From: a virus
Length of the DNA: 64,000 nucleotides
IMG/VR virus record: IMGVR_UViG_3300030616_000017
Span: 1 to 64,000 of that record
Direction: 5' to 3' (one strand)
Positions within the stretch are counted from its first letter, which is position 1. Each line of letters begins with the position of its first letter. The translations under genes and the position numbers were made by a program. Positions 28,439 to 36,164 of this stretch are shown here, piece by piece. Under the pieces are notes generated by a model. The model saw only the letters and a program-made list of their open reading frames with translations, made no database searches and was not told where the DNA came from.

Positions 28439-28975
28439 TTAATACGAAAATAATCTATACCCAACAGATATAGCATATTTATCTATTGGAAGATAATATA
28501 ACGATGTATAAAACCTATTTATAATTTCTACATTAACACCTATACCTATTTGAGGTTCTGTTTGAACTGCGTTATTTACTAAAATAACAGACCCTGCAAT
28601 TGATATATAATGTTTTTTATTCATCCAATATTCTAATTCATTTACTAGTTCACTCATATCGTCTATAAGTAAATCTTGCCCCACCATTAGCTCTTCTGTA
28701 TTCTTAATTGCTTCTTCAGTGTTGGCTTGTGATTTATCAAGAAGAATATTTAGCTGTTTGTTTGCTTCTAATAGTGTATCATTATTTTCAAGAGCTTTAG
28801 TAAGAGCATCATTGGTTTTCAAATACGCTTCAGCCATATCAATGTAGGCTTGTCGCAGCTCGGCATAGCTCGGAGGAATGATTAACATTTCTCCTTGTAT
28901 GTATGTTACGTCTTCTTCAGCAAATATAAGGAAAGGAGTTATTAAAAATAATAGAATTACTAATAGTTTTTTCAT
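28439..28975 (-). CDS. Secreted coiled-coil protein with membrane-strand-like C-terminus
   Basis: 178 residues. A clear signal peptide (M-K-K-L-L-V-I-L-L-F-L-I-T-P-F-L-I-F-A, cleavage after Ala19) precedes a helical coiled coil (about 35-115). The last 60 residues are alternating strands (I-S-I-A-G-S-V-I-L, I-G-I-G-V-N-V-E-I, F-Y-T-S-L-Y-Y-L-P) ending in an aromatic Tyr, like outer-membrane beta proteins. No lipobox Cys is present. Next to a membrane/coiled-coil gene at 29917, it could be part of a lysis or envelope function. Spanin-like role is speculative. Confidence 0.6.
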   Translation of the reverse strand: MKKLLVILLFLITPFLIFAEEDVTYIQGEMLIIPPSYAELRQAYIDMAEAYLKTNDALTKALENNDTLLEANKQLNILLDKSQANTEEAIKNTEELMVGQDLLIDDMSELVNELEYWMNKKHYISIAGSVILVNNAVQTEPQIGIGVNVEIINRFYTSLYYLPIDKYAISVGYRLFSY

Positions 28976-29028
28976 TATCTATTGTTAATTATATCTTCTA
29001 TTGTATCGGAGGTAAAGTTTGTCTTTCA

Positions 29029-29610
29029 TTATTTTTCAACTCCTTCTAAATAAATATCAATGCCATTAATCTCCGCATTAGGAAATAGAGAAAAAAATCG
29101 ATCTTCTAATTGATCCCAAGCTGATCCCATAGCTACAATTTTAGCCCGAACAGTAACGTCATATTGGGTATGGGATATGTCCTCATAAGGAAAATTAGCA
29201 GTATCTAACACCTTTTTAACTTGATTAGCTACCGAGGCAGATTTCCCCTCTATAATCTTTATTCTATCTCCTTTCTCCAGAATCACATCTCCAATCCGAG
29301 TTTCTTCTTGAATTTCAATTATTTTGTCTTTTTTCATAATATCCCCTTGTATTGATTCCCCCATAGCTAGCAAAACGCGATCAACTTCCCACTCCTTAAA
29401 AGGAACAGTAATAGTTGTAAATCCACTTTTAATAGCCCCTTGTACTGCTTGCATTAAATAGTCGAATTTAACGCGTAGTTTTTTAGCTATATGAGCGACG
29501 TCACCAACACGAAACTGAGAAGATTGAGCACTTAGCGTATTTAAATAAAACTCTCCAGCTACGCCATTCACTCCGACAGCAGTCACCTGTTTTTCTTGGA
29601 TGTGTCTCAT
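29029..29610 (-). CDS. GD-module protein with a nested internal start
   Basis: 193 residues. Residues 1-91 contain S-S-Q-F-R-V-G-D-V-A-H-I-A-K-K-L and are unrecognised. At residue 92 an ATG (29337), preceded by AGGGG, starts M-K-K-D-K-I-I-E-I-Q-E-E-T-R-I-G-D-V-I-L, another copy of the module, giving a 102-residue protein ending with V-T-V-R-A-K-I-V-A-M. The reading frame is continuous between the halves, so both a fused and a short product are possible. Confidence 0.6.
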   Translation of the reverse strand: MRHIQEKQVTAVGVNGVAGEFYLNTLSAQSSQFRVGDVAHIAKKLRVKFDYLMQAVQGAIKSGFTTITVPFKEWEVDRVLLAMGESIQGDIMKKDKIIEIQEETRIGDVILEKGDRIKIIEGKSASVANQVKKVLDTANFPYEDISHTQYDVTVRAKIVAMGSAWDQLEDRFFSLFPNAEINGIDIYLEGVEK

Positions 29611-29615
29611 CTTCG

Positions 29616-29912
29616 TTATCTTACTCTTTGTATTTTTCTTTCTAAATCCATTAATCTTTTTGCAAACTTTTTGATGTCATCATCATAAAGAGTGTACTCT
29701 GGCCCCATACCTACTAAAGAATCATCAAACTCATTGAGCCAGTTTTCTCGTATGTCTGTCATCAAATCGTCCAATTTTTCTTCTACAAAAGCTTCAAATT
29801 CGTTTTCGACATCCATCATATCTTCTTGGATAATTTTAATCTTATCTCCTTTTTCAAGGATTACGTTTCCAAGGTTTATTTCTTCAGTAATTTCAATAAT
29901 TTCTTTTTTCAT
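29616..29912 (-). CDS. GD-module small protein
   Basis: 98 residues. It begins directly with the module (M-K-K-E-I-I-E-I-T-E-E-I-N-L-G-N-V-I-L-E) and reaches K-I-I-Q-E near residue 30, where I-Q-E fits the [L/I]-x-E rule of T4-type prohead proteases. The remaining 68 residues are acidic and helical. A likely head-internal protein released from its N-terminus during maturation, by inference. Confidence 0.6.
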   Translation of the reverse strand: MKKEIIEITEEINLGNVILEKGDKIKIIQEDMMDVENEFEAFVEEKLDDLMTDIRENWLNEFDDSLVGMGPEYTLYDDDIKKFAKRLMDLERKIQRVR

Positions 29913-29916
29913 TCCT

Positions 29917-30270
29917 CTACTCCTTAAAATACTTGCTTACTTTATACTGCGTCTCTTTTTGCGCTTGTTTGATTTCTTGGTTTTCCTTCTCCACATCGGT
30001 AACAGCACTATTTATTTCCTCTTGTTCTTTTTCAATCTTTTGATTAGAGGCTTTCAGCTCTTCATTCTTCTTTTTAATTTCTTCTTGTTTCTTTTTGATA
30101 GCTTTGACATCTTTTTGAGCTTTATCTATTTTCTTTTTTGTTTCTTTTTTCTTTTCATTATCATCTTGAGATAAAGCTTTAAGAACCATCATAGCAATAG
30201 TAAAAACAGAGCCTATGATGGTGAGCCACTTAACAATAGTTTGAATAATTAACTTAAACCAATCTTTCAT
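29917..30270 (-). CDS. Membrane-anchored coiled-coil protein, possible i-spanin
   Basis: 117 residues. An N-terminal transmembrane helix (about 6-33: I-I-Q-T-I-V-K-W-L-T-I-I-G-S-V-F-T-I-A-M) is followed by a long Lys/Glu coiled coil (about 38-110) with heptads such as K-K-K-Q-E-E-I-K-K-K-N. Topology resembles Rz-type inner-membrane spanins. The secreted protein at 28439 could be its partner, but no lipoprotein is visible. The Lys-rich coiled coil could alternatively face the cytoplasm. Confidence 0.5.
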   Translation of the reverse strand: MKDWFKLIIQTIVKWLTIIGSVFTIAMMVLKALSQDDNEKKKETKKKIDKAQKDVKAIKKKQEEIKKKNEELKASNQKIEKEQEEINSAVTDVEKENQEIKQAQKETQYKVSKYFKE

Positions 30271-30902
30271 ATACTTCCTGCAATGGGCAATAGTTCTTTT
30301 TCTGCGAACTCATCGGGAATCTTCAAGCTGTAGCGCGCGTAATCAAACCCCTCAGTGTCTACATAAAAGAAACCTTTTCTATCAACATTCACCACGTATT
30401 CCATACCAAAACTTTTATCAAAAATAGGTTCAGAAGCTGCTAGGTTTTTATCAAGCCATAGAATACTTTTTTCACGTACGATATTCTTGAGAGCTTCCTT
30501 CTGTGCGGAAGTAAGTATAGCATCTGAAAGTTCATCCCAATCTGCTTTTCTACGAGCAGCAGGATTTCTTAACATCATATCTCTTGTATCTCGAGCTGCT
30601 TCTTTTAGAATTTCGATTGTATCTCCTGCTTCTAAAATGCAATTACCTACTTTAATGTTCTTCTCAAGCACTACTGTGATAGGACTCTTTTTCTCTGCTG
30701 ATTCTTCTTTAAGCATTTCTTTAGAAATACGTGTAGTCTCCTTATCTAGTGCTTTCATGAATTCATTAGAAAGGGGATCATCTGAAGTCGCTAGTCCTTT
30801 TAGGAGCTGTACGCTCTTCATTTGTTCCTCGTTACTACCTGCAAAATTGCCTTGAAGATCTTTAATAATCTTCTTAATGTCTGCTTCTTGAATTTTTCTC
30901 AT
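30267..30902 (-). CDS. GD-module protein, internal module
   Basis: 211 residues. Begins M-R-K-I-Q-E-A-D-I-K-K, with a helical N-terminal 70 residues. The module lies inside (about 74-100: I-T-V-V-L-E-K-N-I-K-V-G-N-C-I-L-E-A-G-D) and ends E-I-L-K-E-A, again an [L/I]-x-E site. The C-terminal 110 residues are a distinct domain (W-D-E-L-S-D-A-I-L-T-S-A-Q-K-E-A-L...G-M-E-Y-V-V-N-V-D). No strong internal ribosome binding site was seen. It overlaps the membrane protein gene by 4 nt. Confidence 0.6.
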   Translation of the reverse strand: MRKIQEADIKKIIKDLQGNFAGSNEEQMKSVQLLKGLATSDDPLSNEFMKALDKETTRISKEMLKEESAEKKSPITVVLEKNIKVGNCILEAGDTIEILKEAARDTRDMMLRNPAARRKADWDELSDAILTSAQKEALKNIVREKSILWLDKNLAASEPIFDKSFGMEYVVNVDRKGFFYVDTEGFDYARYSLKIPDEFAEKELLPIAGSI

Positions 30903-30920
30903 TATTCCCTCCTGTTCTTG

Positions 30921-31229
30921 CTACAGTATGGCCGCTTCTCTAGCGCCTTCGTAAAAGCCGTCTTTATCACTATCTATATTATATTCATCACATGCTCCAG
31001 CGATAGCTGCTGCAACTAGCTCAGCTCCAAATTCGTATAAATCTACACCACTGTCAAAGTCATCATCTTTTGGCAATTCGTTATATACAGCCCGCGCGAG
31101 CTCTTTAGATCGCTGTTCCACTGTAACGGAGAGACGCTCATTCATTATCCGAATCTTGTCCCCCTCTTCAAGCACCACGTTTCCAATTTTTACTTCTTCT
31201 TTGATTTTAATAATTTTGTCTTTTTTCAT
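30921..31229 (-). CDS. GD-module small protein
   Basis: 102 residues, starting with the module (M-K-K-D-K-I-I-K-I-K-E-E-V-K-I-G-N-V-V-L) and ending in R-I-M-N-E-R-L. The C-terminal helices (R-S-K-E-L-A-R-A-V-Y-N-E-L-P-K-D-D) are clearly paralogous to the nested product starting at 31567 (A-A-K-D-L-I-E-A-V-Y-N-T-F-P-D-E-D), so the two arose by duplication. Confidence 0.65.
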   Translation of the reverse strand: MKKDKIIKIKEEVKIGNVVLEEGDKIRIMNERLSVTVEQRSKELARAVYNELPKDDDFDSGVDLYEFGAELVAAAIAGACDEYNIDSDKDGFYEGAREAAIL

Positions 31230-31264
31230 TGTCTTTCTTCCTCTTTATTACTTTTTTTAGAAAA

Positions 31265-32026
31265 TTACCTGTAATAGGCTCCGCCTTCTAATCCTTCTAT
31301 AAACTCCCTGATTTCAATATCTCCAAACAATGCAGCAAACTTTTGAACAAGGGCCTGAGCACAAACCCCCCCTATTTCAGCAGCTTCAACTCCTCCATAA
31401 GGATCTTCATCGGGAAAGGTATTATAAACAGCTTCTATTAAATCTTTAGCAGCCTTAACCACGTCTGGATGGAGTCTTTCTTTTAGAATACGGATTTTGT
31501 CTCCTTTCCCGAGAATAATTTCGCCAATCCTAATATCCTCTTTGATTTCTATAATCTTATCTTTCATAATATTATTCCTTTTTCTCTTTTCAAATATATA
31601 TTTAAACTTATTATTCCGCCGATACTGCGCGGCAATCCTTTCGTCAGCTAGCTCAATTTCAGAAGAAGACACTGTTACAACTTCCGCTTCTGAATCTAAA
31701 TACCGCACTGTACACTCACCTCTTCGGGGGATACTTTTAACAACACCATAAGAGGCTGTATCCCAAGATCTGTCACCATAATTGTCATAGCCTAGAACGC
31801 TAACAACATCTCCAATCTGAATGTTCTCGGCTATCTCTTTGATACTTTTTTTCAATGTATTCTCCTTCTTACTTTTTACAATACTCTTTGCTATAGACAT
31901 AACTTGAGCCCATTCTTCAGGTCCCCAATTATCTTCTTTCTTTTTGGTTTGATCTTTGAATATGTCTTTAGCTCTCTTCCAAGCTTTTTCTTTTTTTGGG
32001 TCGTCTTTAACCCAATTAACTGGCAT
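31265..32026 (-). CDS. Triple-nested open frame with two module copies
   Basis: 253 residues without an internal stop, but with three start sites. The first (ATG 32026) gives a domain with W-V-K-D-D-P-K-K-E-K-A-W-K-R-A and W-G-P-E-E-W-A-Q-V-M. The second is TTG at 31855 behind AAGGAGA, starting K-K-S-I-K-E-I-A-E-N-I-Q-I-G-D-V-V (a degenerate module) and a beta domain (S-Y-G-V-V-K-S-I-P-R-R-G). The third is ATG 31567 behind AAAGGA, starting M-K-D-K-I-I-E-I-K-E-D-I-R-I-G-E-I-I-L, a full module ending R-I-L-K-E. The 100-residue third product is paralogous to the gene at 30921. Confidence 0.6.
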   Translation of the reverse strand: MPVNWVKDDPKKEKAWKRAKDIFKDQTKKKEDNWGPEEWAQVMSIAKSIVKSKKENTLKKSIKEIAENIQIGDVVSVLGYDNYGDRSWDTASYGVVKSIPRRGECTVRYLDSEAEVVTVSSSEIELADERIAAQYRRNNKFKYIFEKRKRNNIMKDKIIEIKEDIRIGEIILGKGDKIRILKERLHPDVVKAAKDLIEAVYNTFPDEDPYGGVEAAEIGGVCAQALVQKFAALFGDIEIREFIEGLEGGAYYR

Positions 32027-32044
32027 CTCTACTTTCTCCTCAAA

Positions 32045-32082
32045 AAAATCTTGTTACTATGTTATATTAGTAACAAGATTTT
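32045..32082 (-). terminator. Strong terminator overlapping a late promoter
   Basis: Perfect 15-bp inverted repeat (arms 32045-32059 and 32068-32082) with an 8-nt loop; on the minus strand the second arm runs into a seven-T run. It ends the transcript of the DUF6717-like gene. The late-promoter motif at 32058-32071 lies inside the hairpin. Confidence 0.85.
32058..32071 (-). promoter_or_regulatory. Candidate late promoter motif inside a hairpin
   Basis: ACTAATATAACATA, one change from consensus, 31 nt upstream of the start at 32026 and embedded in the loop and second-arm region of the terminator. Confidence 0.5.
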
Positions 32083-32090
32083 AAAAGTTT

Positions 32091-32417
32091 CTATTCTAAG
32101 GAAAAATAAATCGTTTCAGGGGGCTGTTCGAAGTACTGATACAACACAGGGCAAAGCCATCCTTCTCTTCCTGTTTCCTCTGAATGGTACAGCGACCATT
32201 GATCTCCGCATGCTTCCTGAAGCTCAATTTTATGCTCCAGTTCCACTACATCAGAAAACATAAGCGTACGAGGCTCTTTTCCTAGCTGTTCTTTTACAGC
32301 TTCAATAATTTCTGAACTTCCCATAACAAATGCTTCATTTTTGATACCTTTGCCTCGATCATCAAAAACCCAATTATTTCCTTGTCTATGTATCCACACA
32401 ATGTATGTGTTTTCCAT
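32091..32417 (-). CDS. DUF6717-like small protein
   Basis: 108 residues from the ATG at 32417, chosen because GGAGGAGAAG lies directly upstream; an upstream in-frame extension crosses promoter sequence and is unlikely. Features: W-V-F-D-D-R-G-K-G-I, N-E-A-F-V-M-G, L-M-F-S-D, and a C-terminal G-W-L-C-P-V-L-Y-Q-Y-F...P-P-E-T-I-Y. The pattern W-V-F-D-D then G-W-L-C-P resembles DUF6717, of unknown function. It is a monocistronic unit with its own class II promoter and terminator, unlike the structural genes around it. Confidence 0.6.
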   Translation of the reverse strand: MENTYIVWIHRQGNNWVFDDRGKGIKNEAFVMGSSEIIEAVKEQLGKEPRTLMFSDVVELEHKIELQEACGDQWSLYHSEETGREGWLCPVLYQYFEQPPETIYFSLE

Positions 32418-32460
32418 CTTCTCCTCCTCGCGAGTCTTGTATATGCAGTTTTGTTGTATA

Positions 32461-32481
32461 TATATAATATAACAAAAAAAG
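32461..32481 (-). promoter_or_regulatory. Candidate class II promoter motif
   Basis: CTTTTTTTGTTATATTATATA on the minus strand, 43 nt upstream of the start at 32417. It closely matches the sites near 40258 and 55088. Its T-run also serves as the tail of the terminator at 32481. Confidence 0.45.
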
Positions 32482-32508
32482 CAGGAAAAGTCAAGTAACT
32501 CTTCCCGC
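32481..32508 (-). terminator. Probable terminator after the AAA ATPase gene
   Basis: An imperfect 10-position stem (GCGGGAAGAG with CTTTTCCTGC, two mismatches) and 8-nt loop, followed by seven T on the minus strand. It lies 28 nt after the ATPase stop. Confidence 0.6.
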
Positions 32509-32535
32509 TTTTTGAATATTTTTTCAAAAATGAAA

Positions 32536-34086
32536 CTAAGCAGTATACTTACCTTCTTTAAGTTCAATGAGAGCCCATCTCTGCCATTTTTTACTCTCTA
32601 ATGATTCTCCTGACATGAGAAATATGTGAAGCACTTTGGTGAAAAGTCTAAAGCTGAGAGGCTGATTAGCTTTATGAATAAATCTCTTTATCCAGTCCAA
32701 GATACTCTGCTTCGTGTTAATATCTACATCTGTAGGGTCTATACCTGATAGTGCTTGTTGAATAATATCGGCTACCTGCTCATCTGTAAAGAGAAAACTG
32801 ATAGCGTATACGCGGTCTTGAATCGGTTGAGGAATTTTAGGAAAGTTGGTAATCATAATAACTTTAGAATTAAAGGCAAAGTTATACATACTCTCTCCTG
32901 CCTCCACATCCATAAGACCTGCATCGGAAGTAAAATCTATAACATCGCTCGTACTAACTTCGGGGGCTGCTTCTCCAGTATCCCCTCTTTTTTGTTTCTT
33001 TTCCACCTTTACAATTCTAGGCGTATCAGGATCAAGAATACTTTTAAGAATGTTCTGAATGGTGTTATTTTTCATATCATCATTGGTGAGGATATCATCC
33101 AAGATAATAATCTCTCCTTCTCTATGCTTGTAAAGCAGCGTAAGGAGACCTTCATATCCCTTAACCTTTCCTTTAGTATAATATGTTTGAGGCAGATTAC
33201 CCAAGATTTCTTTAGCATAGTATGATTTTCCAATACCGCCTCTTCCGTAGAGATACACGCCCTGAGCAGGGAGTTTATCTTGCATCATTTGACGGAAATA
33301 GAATTTCATAAGATCATACTTCTCTAAATGTTCGTTCTGCATAATCTCTTGCTCGAACTCATCCTCTGCACTCGAATTAGTGGTAATAGGCTGTTCCGGC
33401 TGGCCTCTTCTAATATTTACGTGAGGAATTGCGTCAGCGGCTCTATCATCCCCCATTTCGCTGAAAGCTCTTCGACAATACATCTGAAAAGTCCCTACGT
33501 TTGGAATACTTTCTCTGATGCCTCTTGAGCTGAGCCAATTTAAATACATGTCTTGGATAACAGCCCAATCCCTGCTTCTCCCTCTTGCCATTTCGGCAGC
33601 AGCGCCCGGATCTGATTGCATCCACTCTAATACACCACTCCTATGAGAAAACCTTTCTTGGAGATTTGCTTGAGCCTTGTAGCTTTCTTCTACAACATCG
33701 AAATACTCTCCAGTCAATACCATAGCAATATGATCTAGCACCTGTACAATATTAAACTGAGGAGGAATTTCAATTGTATAAGTGGGTGTCCTAGATACCT
33801 TCTCAAACACATCTACCGACACAATGCTATCAGAACTACCTGTTAAAGCAAAGTTAAGTCTAATAGCCTCAAATGTACCATAGAAAGACATATAACCAGC
33901 AAACTTTCCTTCTGCGTTTTGATATTCAATAGGGAATGAAGCTGGTTCTTTCATCCCACTAAAATCAATTCCTGTTTTTCTGTTCAACACTCTCAGCATC
34001 TTGGGAACCATTTCAGCAGCCTTTCCTGCACGAAACGCTTCTTGAGTGCTTTTCTTTTTGTCTTCAAAGCTCTTTACTAATCTCAT
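32536..34086 (-). CDS. AAA-type ATPase, unknown role
   Basis: 516 residues. A P-loop G-R-G-G-I-G-K-S lies near residues 281-288, Walker B E-I-I-I-L-D-D near 319-325, and a sensor-1-like strand K-V-I-M-I-T-N-F-P follows. An insertion with K-K-Q-K-R-G-D-T-G-E-A-A-P-E separates them. The N-terminal 250 residues are not recognised; they begin M-R-L-V-K-S-F. The core resembles single-domain AAA/helicase-like phage ATPases. It is surrounded by structural-type genes, so it may act on DNA in the late phase or in packaging. No terminase nuclease motif was seen. Confidence 0.7.
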   Translation of the reverse strand: MRLVKSFEDKKKSTQEAFRAGKAAEMVPKMLRVLNRKTGIDFSGMKEPASFPIEYQNAEGKFAGYMSFYGTFEAIRLNFALTGSSDSIVSVDVFEKVSRTPTYTIEIPPQFNIVQVLDHIAMVLTGEYFDVVEESYKAQANLQERFSHRSGVLEWMQSDPGAAAEMARGRSRDWAVIQDMYLNWLSSRGIRESIPNVGTFQMYCRRAFSEMGDDRAADAIPHVNIRRGQPEQPITTNSSAEDEFEQEIMQNEHLEKYDLMKFYFRQMMQDKLPAQGVYLYGRGGIGKSYYAKEILGNLPQTYYTKGKVKGYEGLLTLLYKHREGEIIILDDILTNDDMKNNTIQNILKSILDPDTPRIVKVEKKQKRGDTGEAAPEVSTSDVIDFTSDAGLMDVEAGESMYNFAFNSKVIMITNFPKIPQPIQDRVYAISFLFTDEQVADIIQQALSGIDPTDVDINTKQSILDWIKRFIHKANQPLSFRLFTKVLHIFLMSGESLESKKWQRWALIELKEGKYTA

Positions 34087-34095
34087 TATTCTCTC

Positions 34096-34695
34096 TTACT
34101 CCTTTCCTAATCTTTTAAGTAATGCGTTAAATATATTTTTGTTTAATAAATACCAATGTCTATCTCTTTTTCCCGTCTCTTTATTAGCATAGATAAGATT
34201 GCCTTGCTTTTCTGCTTCTCTCGATAGAATTTCATAAACAGGAACCAAATCCCCGTAAGCAGGCGTAAAAGATATGCATTGAAAATCAGCAGGGTCTTGA
34301 TAATGGTCTTGAAATGCGGTAAGAATTTTAGCAATAGTTGAAAAGACTAACGTACCTAAATTGGATTTAAGATTGCTCATACCTGAAAGAGAATTACTAA
34401 AAGCTAGCGTATGAATAAAAACTTTTATTTGTGTTTCCAGCCCTTCTCTATTCACCTTTATTATACGCCCTGTTGAAGTTAGACGTGTAAGCGTTACCTT
34501 ATACGTAATCGATGTAGCGCCAGGATACATAATTGCAAGATCTACCCACTCTCCGTTGGTATCTTGTAGCTTTACATCTTCTCCTTTGATCTTGAACTCT
34601 GCTTCAAACTCTTTGACTGTATCTTTTTTAATGCTAAAAGGGAGGTATTTGGTAAACCCAATTTCCTCTATCTTATCTTTCTTTACGTATCTCAT
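34096..34695 (-). CDS. Unknown protein upstream of the ATPase
   Basis: 199 residues, unrecognised. Starts M-R-Y-V-K-K-D-K-I-E-E. Strands in the first half (I-T-Y-K-V-T-L-T-R-L-T-S-T-G-R-I-I-K) and helices in the second (L-G-T-L-V-F-S-T-I-A-K-I-L-T-A-F-Q), ending R-D-R-H-W-Y-L-L-N-K. Nine nt before the ATPase gene, so likely a functional partner. Confidence 0.55.
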   Translation of the reverse strand: MRYVKKDKIEEIGFTKYLPFSIKKDTVKEFEAEFKIKGEDVKLQDTNGEWVDLAIMYPGATSITYKVTLTRLTSTGRIIKVNREGLETQIKVFIHTLAFSNSLSGMSNLKSNLGTLVFSTIAKILTAFQDHYQDPADFQCISFTPAYGDLVPVYEILSREAEKQGNLIYANKETGKRDRHWYLLNKNIFNALLKRLGKE

Positions 34696-34721
34696 TGTTT
34701 GTTTTCCTTAAATAATTTCAA

Positions 34722-34735
34722 TATATTATATTAGT
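34722..34735 (-). promoter_or_regulatory. Candidate late promoter motif overlapping a stop codon
   Basis: ACTAATATAATATA overlaps the last codons and stop (V-L-I-stop) of the upstream gene and lies 26 nt before the start at 34695. Confidence 0.6.
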
Positions 34736-35664
34736 ACGCCAACTTCTTCTAATTCATTATCCCACTCTTTCGTGCTAAGATTAGAAAGTTTTTGCAGAGC
34801 AGCATAGTCTACACCCCACATATCTTCATAATATTCCATCATACTACCTGTTTGATGATTGGTGTTTTTAGCAATATTCAAAATCATAAATTGTTCTTCT
34901 ACAGGATATCTCGCAATGCTTTTAAGTTGAGATGTAATTTTCTTAATATTAGCATGAGTCTTATCTAGCCCCTTCGCTTTCCAAAACTTATACCATGCTG
35001 GAAAAAGAATTTTTTCATATGCTGTCATCATCATTTCGTGAGTATCAACAAGAGGAATCTTTTTGCGAGCCTCATCTTCGAAAACACCCATTCTTTCAAG
35101 CTCATCATACAATTGTTCAGGAGTAAGGTAGTTCATTGAAGTTTGTTTTTCTACTTCCGCTTTTAGATCTGTAAACAACTCTTCCTTTTCAACTGCAATA
35201 GCACAAAAGAGATCCTTTCTCGTTCTTACAGAAGGATTATACCCTTCTATTTCGCGAGCGATTATATCCATTGTATACAGAAGACCTTCTTCTTCCAACA
35301 TCGACTTGCCTTTCTCGTCATGAAACCGCAAGTACGCCCATTTTCGTGGTTCTTGTATTCCATGTTGAGTAAGCCACTCCTCAAACACCGTTAAAAAAGT
35401 AGGGGAAAGTAGATGAATTAACTTCTCCCCCAATTCTTTCAAAATATTTACTATGTTCTCTTTTCTATCTAAGGAGCCAGAAAATCTATAAGAAACAAGT
35501 TTATTGTATTTGTATTCCACCTCGTAAAGATAGGTAAAATAAGGAAGAAGATCGTCTCCCTTTTTTGCTTCTCTAGGAATTCTTACTCTTACGCTATTAA
35601 GCTCGGCAAGAGAGGACTCATGAAGAGGTATATTGGATTTACTAATTTGTTTTATCCGAATCAT
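34726..35664 (-). CDS. Unknown helical protein
   Basis: 312 residues, unrecognised. Starts M-I-R-I-K-Q-I-S-K. Helical throughout, with L-T-V-F-E-E-W-L-T-Q-H-G, a central Y-L-T-P-E-Q-L-Y-D-E-L-E and A-W-Y-K-F-W-K-A-K-G-L-D-K-T. The C-terminus is shaped by the late-promoter motif read as coding sequence. It probably belongs with the two genes downstream. Confidence 0.55.
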   Translation of the reverse strand: MIRIKQISKSNIPLHESSLAELNSVRVRIPREAKKGDDLLPYFTYLYEVEYKYNKLVSYRFSGSLDRKENIVNILKELGEKLIHLLSPTFLTVFEEWLTQHGIQEPRKWAYLRFHDEKGKSMLEEEGLLYTMDIIAREIEGYNPSVRTRKDLFCAIAVEKEELFTDLKAEVEKQTSMNYLTPEQLYDELERMGVFEDEARKKIPLVDTHEMMMTAYEKILFPAWYKFWKAKGLDKTHANIKKITSQLKSIARYPVEEQFMILNIAKNTNHQTGSMMEYYEDMWGVDYAALQKLSNLSTKEWDNELEEVGVLI

Positions 35665-35707
35665 CTTATTTCTGCCCTTTTACAATAAACTTTTGTTTAT
35701 TCATTGT

Positions 35708-36130
35708 TTATCTATTAAAATACTCGGCTGGGTCTATGAGGCTATAAACATAATCCTTTTTCCAGGCCCAATCGGCTTCGAAATTACCTTTTCTATCTGG
35801 GTCATAAATCCAACCAAGCTCCCATCTGCCTCGTTTCCAGACCCCATCGTGCCACCAGCCTTTTTCCCAAGTTCCGTCTTCCCAAATTCCATCTGCCCAA
35901 TAACCGTCTTTCCAAGTTCCTCGTTTCCAAGTCCCCCTTGACCAAGTACCATTATACCAGATGCCATCTTTCCAAGTTCCGCCTTTCCAAACACCATCTC
36001 TCCAACGGCCGTTTTCCCAAACGCCATCTTCCCAAATGCCATCTTTCCAAGTTCCACCTTTCCAAGTTCCCCCTTCCCAATTCTGAAAAGACGAACTTTC
36101 GTTTACTCCAAATCTTTTAAGTTGTATCAT
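35708..36130 (-). CDS. Trp-rich pentapeptide repeat protein
   Basis: 140 residues. After M-I-Q-L-K-R-F-G come about 18 consecutive five-residue repeats of the form G-[T/I/V/R/Y]-W-[K/E/R]-[D/G/N/R], spanning residues 18-106, with a strictly placed Trp. The period and regularity suggest a beta-solenoid with a Trp ladder. Similar Trp-Asn/Gly repeat proteins are known in T4-like marine phages, of unknown role. The C-terminal 35 residues (W-A-W-K-K-D-Y-V-Y-S-L) are non-repetitive. Confidence 0.7.
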   Translation of the reverse strand: MIQLKRFGVNESSSFQNWEGGTWKGGTWKDGIWEDGVWENGRWRDGVWKGGTWKDGIWYNGTWSRGTWKRGTWKDGYWADGIWEDGTWEKGWWHDGVWKRGRWELGWIYDPDRKGNFEADWAWKKDYVYSLIDPAEYFNR

Positions 36131-36164
36131 TAATCTTCTCCTAAAAATTATTTAATGTTGCTGT

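Noticed and set aside
32418-32567. N-terminal extension of the DUF6717-like protein
   Set aside because: The extra 50 residues are translated from promoter and terminator DNA; the GGAGGAGAAG site supports the shorter start.
35734-36057. Alternative frames over the Trp-rich repeat gene and a possible CRISPR-like array
   Set aside because: The 15-nt periodicity comes from codons of the pentapeptide repeats. There are no unique spacers.
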